Counted from the first letter of the stretch, positions 1 to 12,095 are shown. The stretch: 64,000 nt of DNA from Bombyx mori (GCF_030269925.1 NC_085121.1:4977501-5041500), one strand, 5' to 3'. Numbers and translations: made by a program. Notes: generated by a model not told the origin, from the letters alone.

Positions 1-769
1 TAGGGGTTCGGCCCCCGGCCCAAAAAATAGCCTACATAAGACAAAGCTTTTTTGTTAATAAGCTCACTATCAATTCCACAAACAAAGAAATGTAAAAACC
101 ACATATATTGATATTAACTTTCGAATTCAAATCCCACTACTACTACACTACTAACGAAATAAAAACATGAGAGTTGAATTTTAAAAAAAACGGTTTTTGG
201 GCAGGTATCCGCGGGGGTTCCGCCTCGTTTTCCCGGTAATGGGAAAAGACAAGGCAAATTTGTTTAATGGCTCTACATACAACTTTACGACTTTATTTTT
301 AATTAATTTTGAACAAAAACAATTTACATTAACTGACTGCATGCAGATAAGAGCAAACCAACAAAATTAGACTAAGTTAACCAGAGAAATGCATTAGAGT
401 TTTCCTCCACTAAGACTTGAATGAATTGGGAATTGGTCCGTAGTAACACAGCCTCAACTCGAAGTTCCATAATAATATGCAGTTTTAATGAAACTAATTC
501 AAACTTTATTCATCTATTCACCGTAATTGCACTTGTCTGCGCTTTGTTCTCATAGATACAACAGCACATAGCACTCAACTAATGTGATTTCACTTCAAAC
601 TATTTTTAACTTTTCTCTAGAGTAAAATGTATTGTCATTTAAAGTAACTAATAGTTTATTGTCCATTTTAAAGCAGTATAGTTAACAAAAATCTTACTTT
701 TCATTTTAAGTAACAAAATAAATAACAATTACATTAATCCACGGTGTTTCCCGAGCGCTATGACATGTC
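1..769. other. AT-rich non-coding stretch
   Basis: I see no supportable gene here. The sequence is AT-rich with stop codons in all frames, and the few short open frames have no recognisable motif. The first ~240 bases contain two GC-rich patches in otherwise AT-rich DNA, which look like fragments of an old repeat, but I cannot name the family. Confidence 0.5.
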
Positions 770-930
770 CTTCTTCAAACGAGGCTTGTGGAGAGTATTA
801 AACGGTAGCAGCAGCTTGGCTCTGCCCCTGGCATTGCTGAAGTCCATGGGCGACGGTAACCACTCACCATCAGGTGGGCCGTATGCTCGTCTGCCTACAA
901 AGGCAATAAAATATAAATAAATAAAAAAAA
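770..930 (+). mobile_element. LINE 3'-tail repeat, copy 1
   Basis: This is a short repeat ending in an A-rich (AATAAATA) tail. Its core runs from 'cttcttcaaacgaggc' through 'ccatgggcgacggtaacc' and 'aggtgggccgtatgctcg'. The same core recurs at 6221-6379 (+), 25745-26162 (+, interrupted), 49810-49950 (-) and 52520-52640 (-), so it is a dispersed family in this window. The fixed A-rich 3' end and variable 5' end are typical of truncated LINE or LINE-mobilised copies. The exact family name is uncertain. Confidence 0.7.
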
Positions 931-1084
931 CAACTTGATATTTAAAAATTGAGGTTTCAATTGTATTGGAATCGACAGTTATTTAATTTTATCCCTTGAT
1001 TTTGTCATTGCAAGCTTTCTTAGAAAGATTTAATTAGAGATAGTTTAGTTAGCATTAGACGTATTTATAATTTATGTTATTTTA

Positions 1085-1215
1085 TTATACCTGTTTCTAT
1101 TGTGAAACAGTTATATGTTCCGGTTTGAAGTGTGAGATAGCCGTTACAATAGAAACTTGACCTCTTATAATATAGATCTATGGGCTCAGGTAAACTCTTA
1201 ACGCCGAGTGAGCGA
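1085..1215 (+). repeat. Degraded Bm1-type SINE fragment
   Basis: A diverged match to the Bm1-type SINE body is visible: a 'gtgaaacagt' segment, then 'ccggtttgaagtgtgagat', 'agccgttacaat' and 'tctatgggctc'. The order is the same as in the well-preserved copy at 8764-9198. Both ends are lost. Confidence 0.55.
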
Positions 1216-1640
1216 TGAGCTGTTCTATCTATGCTATAAAAGCAAACAATAAAACATTCCTTTATTTCCTTTAACAAAAGTTTCATACTAAACAGAAACA
1301 GAACAGTTAGGTGGCGGTGATTTAATTCTAAATACAAATAAATACGAACGTTCCGTCAACACGCCGTGGAAACTGCATCGCAGGCTATACAAACGAACCG
1401 AAGTACCTTATTCGATTTCCTTATTTGTATAGTTCAGTCTTTTTAACGTTTGCTACAAAAACTTCAACAAAACCTAAATACGTTTCTCGGAATTCAGTTT
1501 ACAAATCAAACACTAACTAATGCTGTGCTCAGCACTCAATTCTGGTACAACCTCAATTAATCCGTCACTTCTTTAATCTTATTTTATCTTATACGTGATA
1601 TTTAATCGCAGCAGTTAATCAGTGTAATTACGCCTATCTA

Positions 1641-2073
1641 CCACTTCGATAAAGCGGCACGACATGAGAATCCTCTCATCGTAGCCGCCGGAAACTACAA
1701 AGCCGATCCTGCGGAACAAATGGTAAACAGTTGACGTCGCTCACAACACGTCATTTCGGATCCTCCCGATACACTAACGGTGCTTTTAGATACCACAAGT
1801 ACCAGTCATCGTTCTCGTCGAACCCGTCGCTTGCGACGAAGGACTCGGCGAGTAAATTAATCCACAGATACAGCCCACTAGGTTTCCCGCCGGATCTTCT
1901 CAGTGGGTCTCGTTTCCGATCCGGTGGTAGATTCTGCGAAGCACGGCTCTTGCTAAGGTTCGTGTTAGCAACATCGTCAGGTTTGAGCCCCGTGAGCTCA
2001 CCTACTCTAGGTGAGGTTACGCTAATATGGTATCTCTAGAATCTAGACCATCAGCTTAGGGAGGCAAAAAAAA
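1641..2073 (+). mobile_element. Jockey-type LINE (BMC1/L1Bm-like) 3' end, 5'-truncated
   Basis: The first ~100 bases match the end of the reverse-transcriptase ORF seen at greater length at 6438-7067 (the 'HFDKAARHENPLIVAAGNY' region), with decayed reading frame. The 3' UTR motifs 'tcttctcagtgggt', 'gattctgcgaagcac' and 'gagccccgtgagctcac' follow, then a short poly(A) near 2066. The same 3' UTR recurs at 7068-7286, 17110-17650, 22147-22397, 44430-44730 (-) and 63055-63250. 5' truncation with a poly(A) end is the usual result of target-primed reverse transcription. Confidence 0.8.
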
Positions 2074-3477
2074 CGCTTATCTTTTTCCTACCTAATAATA
2101 ACCGATTTCCGCTATCCGTCGACACCAGCAATGCTAACAGCACAGCGAGGCTGCTAGCTTCTCAATGGAGAGTTATTATAATTTAAGAAAAAATATACTT
2201 TTTAAGAAAATAAAAATAAAAAACAGTTTTTCGATAGGCAACGGCTTAGTTGGTAAGCAATGGCTTGGCCGTAGGCAGCGGCTTGGCTCTGCCCCTATCG
2301 TTGCTGATGTCCATATGCGACGATAACCAACCAAGGACAATAAAAAAATCTGCACTAATAGTTCTTAAAATTTACGAACATTTTTCACATAAATAATTCG
2401 TAGCATTCTCATTTGACTCTTCGACTTAATTTTTTACGGCTTGCTAAATAAATTACCTGTCTCTTGAAGCTGTGGAGGGCGTAGTCTTCCGTCTTCAGCG
2501 CGTCTCTCCATCTCAGTCAACACGTCTTAGATTTTCCAAGTCCATCATTAACTGCGATTTTCAGTAGCCTATTGCAATTTTCTTGTATAAATTTAGTGGT
2601 AAGTTTGTTCGGTCTCAGTAACATGAATATTTAAATTTCTTCATTAAATTAAATTGAATGCTTTCGTATTGATTATTTTGGATCGGCATAAGTCGGGGAT
2701 TGGTATTATTGAGATTTTCGGTTTTGTGTTTGTAGTATTTACTATTCTTTTTAATGAAGTGACAAAAAGGTATGACTTCTTTGTCATTTTTTTACCTTTT
2801 CTTTAGTGTTATAGTTGTAAAACATTCACGAATTGGAAAGTTGTGTTATAGTGACGTCTCAATTATATATTGTGATAATGTACATATCGAAATCAAGCAA
2901 AGGTTTAGAGCTCTACGTGTTACGTAGACATCCGTAGCGACTCTACGAACCGTAGCTCCATAGGTGTAGCAACAAAACGACTTATTTGTAAATCTAAGAT
3001 TATTTGAATACAGGATGGTAGTGCTTTTAGAGCGCTCTTTATCTTTTTTTAGGGGTCTCTTTGGATTTTTTTGTTGATTTATGCAATAAATTCCGGCATT
3101 GGGCACGTACCCGTGACCGAATGTCGAACAAATTTTGGTAAACTACTATAAACATTACAGAAAATTTTCACGGGTATTTTATAATTTATATGTTTTTGAG
3201 TTGTTTTTTTTGTGTTCGTATACTGTACGCATTTCTATTGAAATTACGCGTGTGATCGGATAATTCGGATTAACTGAGTCTTGTGCATTATTTATGTTTT
3301 TTTTTAAATTACATCATTATAACCTATAAGATAAAACGGCTGACGTACTCGTTTTAATAAATGTGACTATGTTGATGATCAAATACCGTTGGTACCAATT
3401 GAATTTTTTTTTATCTTAATACGTCTTCACGATGGGCTTCCGCTATAAAATAATCTATTTAATTCTATAAGCACACA
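2074..3477. other. Non-coding stretch with minor repeat debris
   Basis: I see no gene. At about 2273-2348 there is a decayed relative of the LINE-tail repeat ('gcggcttggctctgcccct', then 'aataaaaaaat'). The rest is AT-rich with no sustained open frame. Confidence 0.5.
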
Positions 3478-3635
3478 GACGTCCACTGGTGGACATAGGT
3501 TTCCCCCAAGTATCGCCACAAAGATCGGTCCAGCGCTGCTTGCATCCAGCAGATCCCCGCGAACCTCAATGGGTCGTCGGTCCATTGTGTGGGAGGCCAA
3601 CCCACGCTACGTCTTCCGGTACCCTACCGGAAGAT
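3478..3635 (-). mobile_element. RTE-type LINE fragment
   Basis: A moderately GC-rich island in AT-rich DNA carries 'gtccactggtggacatagg', 'tcgccacaaagatcggtcc' and 'atccagcagatccccgcg'. From general knowledge this block resembles the 3' coding part of RTE-type non-LTR elements common in moth genomes. Orientation is inferred from that resemblance. The fragment is too short for a family assignment. Confidence 0.5.
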
Positions 3636-5100
3636 AAAATAATAATAAAGTGTAATTAAGCGCAAACCCACATAATTTATTAATTGCTGGTAGGGTAGCG
3701 ACTTGGAAAACCGCACAGGTAGAGACCACTATGCAAACTATTTCTGTCGCGTAATTGTAAGGATAGAAAACATAAAAAGAAGTCTAAAAAATTACAATTG
3801 TGTCTTTAATCTTATATTTCGAGAAAGGCATTCACGTTGTGAGTTCTACGGACTTCAGTTACCACTTAAAACCAGGGGAGCATAAGGGCCTATATGAAAA
3901 GCGAATGAAATTTCTATTATTCAGTCAAATAATTTGCCGGGTGTCCAAATTTACAAACACACAATCCAATATCGACCAAAGAGACCAATATATTCATGTT
4001 TTCATAAATAAAGATTATACGATTACCCTTCCACCTGAGACAGCTATATCGAAATTAGTTTACCAATTCCGAAAGCAAATGTATTCCTATGAAATGAAAT
4101 TTCAAACAGTTTTTTTTTGCATAGGCTTAAACTTTCATATTATAAGAATTAGCTGTGAATTCTATTGTTCGATCAGTAATTCAAAAAATAAAAAACGTGA
4201 ATTATAAATAGCTATGACATCATATAAATAAATAAAACACTTGCGTGTCTATACAATTTGAGAATAGTTTTAGAATAAACGCTTTTTTCTACGATAAATT
4301 GATTTTCAAATTTTTTGTTGGATTTTCTATAAAAGCGTTTTTATTTAATTTTTTACCTATTATTTTATTCGAAGTAGATTAAAAAAGGTTGTTTTATAAA
4401 ATAGCTCTAAATAATGCATAAATAAGTTCACCGCCTGTCAACTTCCATAAGAAAACACAAACTTCAAACGGGACATTTCCCACGACCAATGCTTTCGCGC
4501 CTCATGCGGTATTTAAATGATACCGTTAAATCATGTTACCAAAAAGGTTAAACGTGAATAAATTTTAAAACATACAAAATTACCACTGTTTTTCATTTAA
4601 ATAATAATATTTTTCATTAAAGATCGCATACCGCGTGCGATAGCGGAGCGCTCGTCGGAGTGGCGCGTACCGCGACTGACCGAGTACTGAACACTGAGCA
4701 AAGTACTGACGGCAACTGAATACTGCTAAGCAATGAGCGTTGGTCACACTGAAAGCGAAAATCCTCGCTTATGTAAGCCTCTGCGCCAAGTATCGACATG
4801 CTCCCGACATCAGAATAACCTTGGACAACCACATGTTGATAGCAGAGTAGTTCAATGGTTTCAAATATTCATAAGGATTTCCTTGTTAAAAATTTGAGTT
4901 CGCTTAACCATTTCATTAATAAATTAAATTATTCTGAAAAGGTACTAATACACAAACTGAGAATCAGTCTCAGGTTTTTTTGAAGCTTTGAAACAGTGCA
5001 CCACTTGTCTTAAAATAACTGTGAATCGGTTTAATATCGCATTTTTTATTGTTATTTATATTATTTCCGACTTTTTGAATATTTTACATTAGATTCTGTA
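3636..5100. other. Non-coding, AT-rich stretch
   Basis: I see no gene. A 135-codon open frame at 3800-4207 has no family resemblance and no splice or codon-usage support. A CpG-rich patch at 4620-4800 stands out from the AT-rich surroundings but has no clear identity. Confidence 0.4.
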
Positions 5101-5109
5101 CCTACAGTT

Positions 5110-5290
5110 GTCGTAATCACCACAGACGACTGATGACATGATCTGACAGTCCACGTGGTATTAGTTACCAGTCTATAGACATCACAAGGTGAATTTAAGC
5201 CACCAACCACCTTGAGACATAAGGTCCTAGCCTCAATTGTAGATAACTCGGGAACTCGTGTATCTATGTGTACGGGCTCACAAAAGCCTT
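5110..5290 (-). repeat. Degraded Bm1-type SINE (reverse)
   Basis: The order 'cagtccacgtggtattagtt', 'tctatagacatc', 'caccttgagacataagg' parallels the reverse-oriented Bm1 copy at 11650-12095, with many substitutions. No tRNA-related head is left. Confidence 0.55.
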
Positions 5291-5806
5291 GCCCTGCTAT
5301 TCCAATAATGAATTTTCAAACCACATGATGTTAGCGGCTATCAGAGAACATATTTATAACTATGACTGTCCATCAAACGCCTTCACTTTTGAAACACGAG
5401 GTTGAATTCGAATACTTAAAAAGTTCAGTGATTTTTACACAGACGGCGGTGCCAACTTGTGGGACCTCACATCACGCTCTACCAAGCCAACGGATGGCAG
5501 AGACCTAATTTGAAAGACCCGATAATTAAGACACGGGAAAGTTCATGTAGGTATATAAAATGTTTTCAACAATCGAATGAGTAACATAAAATATTGTTAT
5601 GGCTTGAACAAATTTAAATATACTCAAAATAAAATCTAATCTATATGATCTTGAGCATGAGAACGAATTGTAAACTTTTGTTTAAGTTTATCTTTGTTTG
5701 ATTTAGCGTCTTCGTATTCACGAAATTAACATAAAATATCTAATTATAGCTTGTTAAATTAAGACATGAGATCGATTTTCCACAAGTATGAAGACAAATC
5801 ATTTCA

Positions 5807-6118
5807 CTAAGTGATGACATGTAAAACTGTATACGCTAATACCGAAGAATTAGGACTGGGAGGTAACCTAAAAAACTTTGAAGCTCTTCCAAAAACACGG
5901 ATACCTCCCGTTTTTCTCCTTATTCGTTCACTCGTGATACCGGTCGAGGTTGATGACGCTGCATTTTCCTTGGATGAAGCAGCCCCTGTTATGCGCATCC
6001 ACTTGTTGCGGTCGTCAACCTCTCTGAAACCTTGGACCATGGAAGTTTGTGTCGCAGTTTTGATGAGAAGGTCTGTCCAATTCGTAAATGATTTACCGTG
6101 TAACCGTTTGCTCTCCAC
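5807..6118 (-). pseudogene. RTE-like LINE ORF C-terminal remnant
   Basis: The minus strand holds a 103-codon open frame with the segments NWTDLLIKTATQTS and VQGFREVDDRNKWMRIT. A 'W-T-D-L/Q-I … EATR…DR…W…I' arrangement is what I know from the C-terminal end of RTE-type reverse-transcriptase ORFs in insects. No RT motifs remain and the frame has no connection to a host gene. The plus-strand frame over the same bases is a shadow. It is probably an old LINE fragment. Confidence 0.45.
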
Positions 6119-6220
6119 CTGACCCTGGACAACGAGTCGTTCCTTGGAGTCTTTATTTCAAACAACGTGTCCGAAATATTTGAGTATATGCACAGTCGAC
6201 GATAATGTCTGCTCAATTTT

Positions 6221-6379
6221 CTTCAAACGAGGCTTGTGGAGAGTATTAAGCGGTAGGTAGTGGCTTGGCTCTGCCCCTGGCATCGCTGAAGTCCATGGGC
6301 GACGGTAACCACTCACCATCAGGTGGGCCGTATGCTCGTCTCCCTGCATACAAGGGCAATAAAAAAAAATAAAAAAAAA
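6221..6379 (+). mobile_element. LINE 3'-tail repeat, copy 2
   Basis: It has the same core as 770-930 ('cttcaaacgaggcttgtgg', 'ccatgggcgacggtaacc', 'aggtgggccgtatgctcg') and ends in an A-rich tail. It lies immediately before a Jockey-type LINE fragment. Confidence 0.75.
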
Positions 6380-7286
6380 GTGCCATCTGGATCGAGACGT
6401 TGGTCCTAAACGCCATCCAAGGGATGCAATCATTCCGATGTTCGACCAGCCCATACCGATGTTCGACCAGCCCATACCGTGGGCCCCGAAGGTCAAATAT
6501 TTAGGCGTCACCCTCGACAGTAGGATGACATTCCGCCCCCACATCAAGACGGTACGCGACCGTGCCGCCTTCATTCTAGGACGTCTCTACCCGATGATAT
6601 GTAGGCGAAGTAAAATGTCCCTTAGAAATAAGGTGACACTCTACAAAACTTGCATACGCCCCGTCATGACCTATGCAAGTGTAGTGTTCGCTCACGCGGC
6701 CCGCATACACTTAAAATCCTTTCAAATTATTCAATCCCGTTTTTGCAGGATAGCCGTCGGAGCCCCGTGGTTCGTCAGGAACGTCGACCTCCATGACGAC
6801 CTGGACTTAGAGTCCATCAGTAAGTATCTGCAGTCGGCGTCCATGCGCCACTTCGATAAAGCGGCACGACACGAGAACCCTCTCATCGTGGCCGCCGGTA
6901 ACTACATTCCCGATCCTGCGGACAGAATGGAAAGCAGTCGACGTCGCCCAAAACACGTCATCTCGGATCCTCCCGATCCACTAACGGTGCTTTTAGGTAC
7001 TTCAAGCACCGGTCACCGTTCTCGTCGAACCCGTCGCTTGCGACGAAGGGCTCGACGAGTAAATTAACTCTCAGACACAGCCCACTGAGTTTCTCGCCGG
7101 ATCTTCTCAGTGGGTCGCGTTTCCGATCCGGTGGTAGATTCTGCGAAGCACGACTCTTGCTAGGGTTCGTGTTAGCAACATCGTCAGGTTTGAGCCCCGT
7201 GAGCTCACCTACTAAAGTTAGGGTTACGCTGACATAGCCGCTAGGGCTATAAGCTTAGGTAGGAAAAAAAAAAAAAAAAAAAAAAA
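6380..7286 (+). mobile_element. Jockey-type LINE (BMC1/L1Bm-like) 3' fragment with poly(A)
   Basis: This is the best-preserved LINE tail here. An open frame at 6438-7067 encodes the region after the RT palm: KVKYLGVTLDSRMTF, then 'RDRAAFILGRLYPMI', 'LRNKVTLYKTCIRPVMTYAS' and a basic C-terminus ending RRARRVN. From established knowledge these are hallmarks of Jockey-clade ORF2 ends. A ~200-base 3' UTR and a poly(A) run of about 23 bases close it at 7286. The RT core itself is missing, so the copy is 5'-truncated and cannot move by itself. The long A run suggests a fairly recent insertion. A perfect 21-bp tandem duplication sits at 6435-6476. Confidence 0.85.
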
Positions 7287-7661
7287 GCATTCATTCACCG
7301 CTACTATCATATCTCTATGGATCGATTTTACGCGCCAGTCCTTGAGGCGAACCGTCTACGTATCTGCGCCATAAAAAAAAACGTTAAGACTAAGCGCATT
7401 AGGCGGACTTTTGTGGGTGCAGAGAAGACTCTACTCGCCCAGGAGCTGGCTTAACGGACGTATATGAACCCATGCCAGTAGCACAGACACTATCACGTAA
7501 TAAGCCTCATGGCGCAAGGCGAACAGCGGCCTTCACTTGTTGATGTCTATGGGCTCCGATGAGCACGGCACGGGAGATAGTCTGCTCATTTAATACAATA
7601 TATAAATTATGAAGTAACTTCGATTTTACTAACTATTATTGTATAGGACGTAACATAACTT
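7287..7661. other. Non-coding stretch
   Basis: I see no gene. Short segments such as 'ctatgggctccgatgagca' hint at decayed repeats, but nothing can be assigned. Confidence 0.4.
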
Positions 7662-7880
7662 TTTTTTTTATTGCTTAGATCGACGATAGACGAGCTCACA
7701 GCCCACTTGGTGTTAGTTACTGGAGCCCATAGACATCTACAACGTAAATGCGCCACCCACCACCCAGTATAGTTACAACGGCTGCCCCACCCTTCAAACC
7801 AAAACGCATTACTGCTTCACGGCAGAAATAGGCAGGACGGTGGTGCCTACCCGTGCCGACTTACGAGAGGTCCTACCACT
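7662..7880 (-). mobile_element. Bm1-type SINE, partial (reverse)
   Basis: A poly(T) start is followed by 'gacgagctcacagcccactt', 'gcccatagacatctacaac', 'ccccacccttcaaacc' and 'gaggtcctaccac'. The tRNA-like head is absent, so the copy is 5'-truncated. Confidence 0.8.
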
Positions 7881-8310
7881 TATTATGATTAATTATTTAA
7901 ATATCTGCTCACTAACGAAGTCTATCATCTAAGAAAGTGCATAGCCAACTAGCTAGCTATCTTTGCAGCGCATCGAGCATTGTCTTAGAAACAAAACTTG
8001 TAGAACTTAACTACACCACGGTCTGTTCACTAGGAGCACGGATCAATTTCGGGCCGTAATCAAGTTTTAAACGGCTCGTAACATTATCAACGAGTACGTT
8101 GTTGTTTTTAAATATATATATTTTAGACGGAAAACTAAAAATCAACATTTAGGTACATATTTATATACCTTTGACCCCAGAAATACGAACACCACAGTAT
8201 GCGAACCGTTTTCTATAAGTACGGTTTTGACTTACGCCTCGTAGAACATGCTACGGTGTAAAAGTAAAAGCAATCGTTTCTTGTTTGAAGGAACCGAGCA
8301 TTATCAAACT

Positions 8311-8525
8311 ACTGGCCGTACTCGCCCGTTTCGCTGGGGATTTAAAATTAACATTATTATTTATTGTCATTATTATTAGGGAGTCCAACACTCATATAAA
8401 TATTAGGCTATCCATTAAGTACATGTATTTTCTACATGAACACCAAGTTTCAAGGCAATCGGATGCATGGTTTAGTAGTTATAACGGAACATCCGTAAAA
8501 ATCACTGTAGATTTATATATTAGTA
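8311..8525 (-). mobile_element. Helitron-like end sequence, copy A
   Basis: The block 'gccgtactcgcccgtttcgc' followed by 'ggggatttaaaattaac', and later 'gtaaaaatcactgtagattt', matches the copies at 24785-25032 (+) and 52036-52250 (-). On the minus strand the GC-rich end would be the Helitron 3' terminus, which in the other copies ends in CTAG. Here that tetranucleotide is altered (CCAG). The open frame 8285-8656 crosses this block and is not a gene. Confidence 0.5.
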
Positions 8526-8763
8526 TGGATGAGAAACGTGTTAGTCATCGATCTTTGCCGCAAAGGGAAGATGTTGGAAAGTTAAACGTAGACTTCTTGA
8601 AATATACGCCAGTGCTATCGCTGGAAGATGTTCCCAGATTACTGTTCTGTTTTTAAATAATTATAATTTAACACTACACGAATAAATAATGTTTTTCACT
8701 TAAAATAGTTCAGAAAACCTGCAGAAACAATGACTTTACACTTAACTTACGTAGTACTGCACT

Positions 8764-9198
8764 TGTCGTCGTGGCCTAAAGGACAAGACGTCCGGTGCAT
8801 TCATCTAGCGATGCACCGGGCCCGTTCCATAGGCAAATACCTCTTTTTCTCATGAAATACGTAATTAACAAATGTTCACGATTGACTTCCACGGTGAAGG
8901 AATAGCATCGTGTAATAAAAATCAAACCCGCAAAATTATAATTTACGTAATTACTGGTGGTAGGACCTCTTGTGAGTCCCCGCGGGTAGGTACCACCATC
9001 CTGCCTAATTTCTGCCGTGAAGCAGTTATTCGTTTCGGTTTGAAGGGTGGGGCAGCCGTTGTAACTATACTGAGACCTTAGAACTTATATCTCAAGGTGG
9101 GTGGTGCATTTACGTTCTAGATATCTATGGGCTTCCGTAACCATTTAACACCAGGTGGGCTGTGAGCTCGTCCACCCATATAAGCAATAAAAATAAAG
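8764..9198 (+). mobile_element. Bm1-type SINE, nearly complete
   Basis: The copy starts with a tRNA-related head ('gtcgtggcctaaaggacaag', A-box-like). Its B-box region is altered ('gggcccgttccatagg' instead of the expected GTTCGAATCC type). It continues through 'tgttcacgattgacttcca', 'actggtggtaggacctctt', 'gaagggtggggcagccg' and ends 'ccatataagcaataaaaata'. The full-length copy is about 435 bases. From established knowledge Bm1 is a tRNA-derived SINE moved by LINE enzymes. Confidence 0.85.
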
Positions 9199-9774
9199 GT
9201 TCTTCGTGCTTTGTTGTAGTTGTTTTTTTCCTATCGCAATTGAAATATTGAAGTGAAAAAATCAAGATCTTGGAAGACAGATAAATCGAAATATTCACAA
9301 AATTTAGAAACTGTTATTAATGAACCATAATTCGCCCAAAAGAATTGATTCACTCTGATATCTTTTTTTTAATTGCTGGTGGTCCTGAGGCCTTTCCAGT
9401 TTCCATGGGCGAACTTTTCGTCAAGTTTAACGAATATGATAACATACGCTTTGTCGCTGCTACCATTAAAAGTATTAGCCTCCAACTGAGAGGGGATCAG
9501 CAGGATCCTACAGAACGTGGCAATGTTGTCGAAAGTTGACTACTATGTGAGTTGGATCAGGAGTGCAGTGCAGAAACGATAAGGGGATGATTGTGACGCA
9601 TCGTTGCCGTGAGGTAGCGTCCTGACACTCTCACGGACACTGTATTTAACATTTGAGGGGCATTTTATACGTAGAAAATTCGAAAATTGGAAAAGTGGTC
9701 AAAAGGCCCACAAAACCACGCCCACAACAAAAGTGGCAGACGGCCAAGACGCAAGGCAGACGAGCTTACGACCC
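9199..9774. other. Non-coding stretch
   Basis: I see no gene. A 64-codon open frame at 9345-9539 has no recognisable motif. It may be part of a decayed element, since the segment is richer in GC than its surroundings. Confidence 0.4.
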
Positions 9775-9975
9775 AATTTACTGGTGGTAGAACCTCTTGT
9801 GAGTTCGCATGGGTAGGTACCACCACCCTGCCTATTTCTGCCATGAAGCAGTAATGCGTTTCGGTTTGAAGGGTGGGGTAGCCGTTGTAACTGTACTTGA
9901 GACCTTAGAAGTTATATCTCAAGGCAGGTGGCGCATTTACGTTGTAGATATCTATGGGCTCCAGTAACCAACAAC
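9775..9975 (+). mobile_element. Bm1-type SINE body fragment
   Basis: It runs from 'actggtggtagaacctcttg' through 'gaagggtggggtagccgttg' to 'tatgggctccagtaacca'. Both the tRNA-like head and the A-rich tail are missing. Confidence 0.8.
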
Positions 9976-10884
9976 TGATCCATCAGGTTAAACTACTACT
10001 TTGGCGATTTCTGGCAATAGGAATTAACAATTGTTCTGATAGACCGGCTACTACCTATCCGTTAATCGGAACAGGTTATTACCCGACTTTTGGTAAGAAT
10101 GTGCCCTTCACATCACCTCATCTGAATTTTTAACGTCATATTTGATTGCCACGTTCATTGAAGGATTCGTTCCCTTTGCCTTTTCAGGTACAAAAAACTA
10201 ATTAAAAATCTATACCGTAAAATGGGGCGATTAGGGATTCAGAGGCGAATCGGGAAAAAACCGGGAAAATCTTTCGACGCTCAATATTAATATTATATTC
10301 GTTGCAAAATCTTCCATTTTTGTAGTTTAATAGTAGAATGTTGAAAGTTTACAAAGCAACTCTGAGTATGCATGATAATAGCTGCTAACTTATAAAAAAT
10401 CGCGTTTCAAATTAACTTCCTGTGGTGGTCATTATTTTAGTGCTAGAAACTTTTGCTCTCTTTTATTTATTTGATAATAATAGAAGACGACTGTGATTTA
10501 TAAACGTTATTTAGTGTTTGAACCATCATATATATTAAAGGTAAGTCTCAGTTGTTATTGATTTTAATGTATTTTATAAAATAAAAATACATGTAAAAAT
10601 CTGTTGTTTCTGGGGATATTGGGGACGTCTTAGATACAAATAACAACGAAAAAGGGGTCAATTGGGATGAGAATACGTGAAATGGAAACGACCTAAGTAT
10701 AAACAGGTACAGGTTTGTAGGGTTGTCTATGTAGTTATAACAATATTTTTTAAATTTGTTGGTAAAAATTTGGTTTATTCATAATGTTTTTGTCTAAAAC
10801 TTTTATTCAAAATTATCAATGTGTTATTTTATTGTTTGGTAAATATTTATATTATCAGTTACGTATTGTTTTCTATTTTTAGAT

Positions 10885-11073
10885 ATGCCTCGCGTGTACG
10901 TATCAAAGAATGCAAAACCTTATAATAGATATGATCCCTTAATATTAAAAACAGCAATAGAAGCCTATGAAATTGGGAATAAGTCTTTAGTTGAAATAGC
11001 TAAGCAATTTAATATAAGTAAGTCGATTTTGCACAGACATGTAACAAGAACAATGAAATCTCAAGGTGGATAA
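10885..11073 (+). pseudogene. psq/CENPB-type HTH fragment of pogo-like transposase
   Basis: A 62-codon frame starts at an ATG two bases after a good splice acceptor ('tttctatttttag'). It encodes a basic, helix-rich segment: PLILKTAIEAYEIGNKSLVE, IAKQFNISKSILHRHV, then a stop after KSQGG. This is the usual Pipsqueak-type DNA-binding fold found at the start of pogo/Tigger transposases. The DDE catalytic domain that should follow is absent, and the fragment lies inside the inverted repeats described at 10215-12324. A domesticated DNA-binding micro-protein cannot be excluded but is not supported. Confidence 0.65.
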
Positions 11074-11649
11074 AAATGTCTAAGTAATACATAATAAAAT
11101 ATTTAATATTTGTTCAGAGTGGGGGTATTCATCTGATTAATTCATGGAATAACCGACACACCTAATCACTTAACCCAAATAAAACCCTAAGTACTTACCA
11201 AGAACGAAGAAATGTAAACCGTTTATAAGAAAGCCCACTCGTTCGAATTTAGGTGCTTACTCTCCCATATACAGAATCCTTTGGGACTACAATAATGTCC
11301 ACGGTAGCGTGGTCTCCGTCAATGTTCATTCGGAATAGTCTGATTGCGCTGAACTAATTTTAAGTGATGAAATAGATGTTTTTTTAATTGTCTCACAACT
11401 TACAGGACAAATCTGTCGCGGATAATTTCCCAAGTAAATATAAATTAATCATAAGTAAATAAATGTAATCAGGTTTTAGTTATATATATATTGTTGTTAA
11501 TGCGCTGTCGATTGCAGCTATAATTGAGGTGACATCTGCCATGTACTTTTGTCAGTTATTCAATGTTTTTTATTGATGATCACTTTGTTGGTGCAACTAA
11601 AAAAATTAATTAATTAAAACCAAGTAGTACCACCAATAGCAAATTTCTC

Positions 11650-12095
11650 TTTTTTTTTTTTTTTCATTGATGGATGGATGAGCTTACACCCCACCTGGTG
11701 TTAAGTGGTTACTGGAGCCCATAGACATCTACAACGTAAATGCGCCACCCACCTCGAGATATAAGTTCTAAGGTCTCAGTATAGTTACAACGGCTACCCC
11801 CACCCTTCGAACCGAAACGCATTACTGCTTCACGGCGGAAATAGGCGGAGTGGTGGTACCTACCCGTGCGGACTCCCAAGAGGTCCTACCACCAGTGATT
11901 ACGCAAATTATAATTTTTGCGGGTTTGATTTTTATTACACGATGTTATTCCTTCACCGTGGAAGTCAATCGTGAACATTTGTTGAGTACGTATTTCATTA
12001 GAAAAATTGGTACCCGCCTGCGGGATTCGAACACCGGTGCATCGCAACATACGAATGCACCGGACGTCTTATCCTTTAGGCCACGACGACTTCAA
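11650..12095 (-). mobile_element. Bm1-type SINE nested in the pogo-like element
   Basis: A poly(T) run at about 11648-11664 is the reverse of the tail. The body follows ('cccatagacatctacaacg', 'gaggtcctaccaccagtgat', 'gaaaaattggtacccgcctg') and the copy ends in the tRNA-related head with 'gggattcgaacacc' (a B-box reversed) and 'ctttaggccacgacgac'. It is full length and younger than the host transposon it interrupts. The open frame 11850-12119 across it is not a gene. Confidence 0.85.

Noticed and set aside
3703..4207. Overlapping open frames of 60 and 135 codons
   Set aside because: AT-rich composition, no motif, no family resemblance, and overlapping frames are expected by chance.
8285..8656. 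123-codon open frame
   Set aside because: It runs across a Helitron-like repeat whose other copies do not keep the frame.
8764..8840. Possible tRNA gene
   Set aside because: The tRNA-like A/B-box region is the head of a Bm1 SINE, with a decayed B box and no cloverleaf 3' half. The same applies at 12040-12095, 20750-20815 and 63763-63840.
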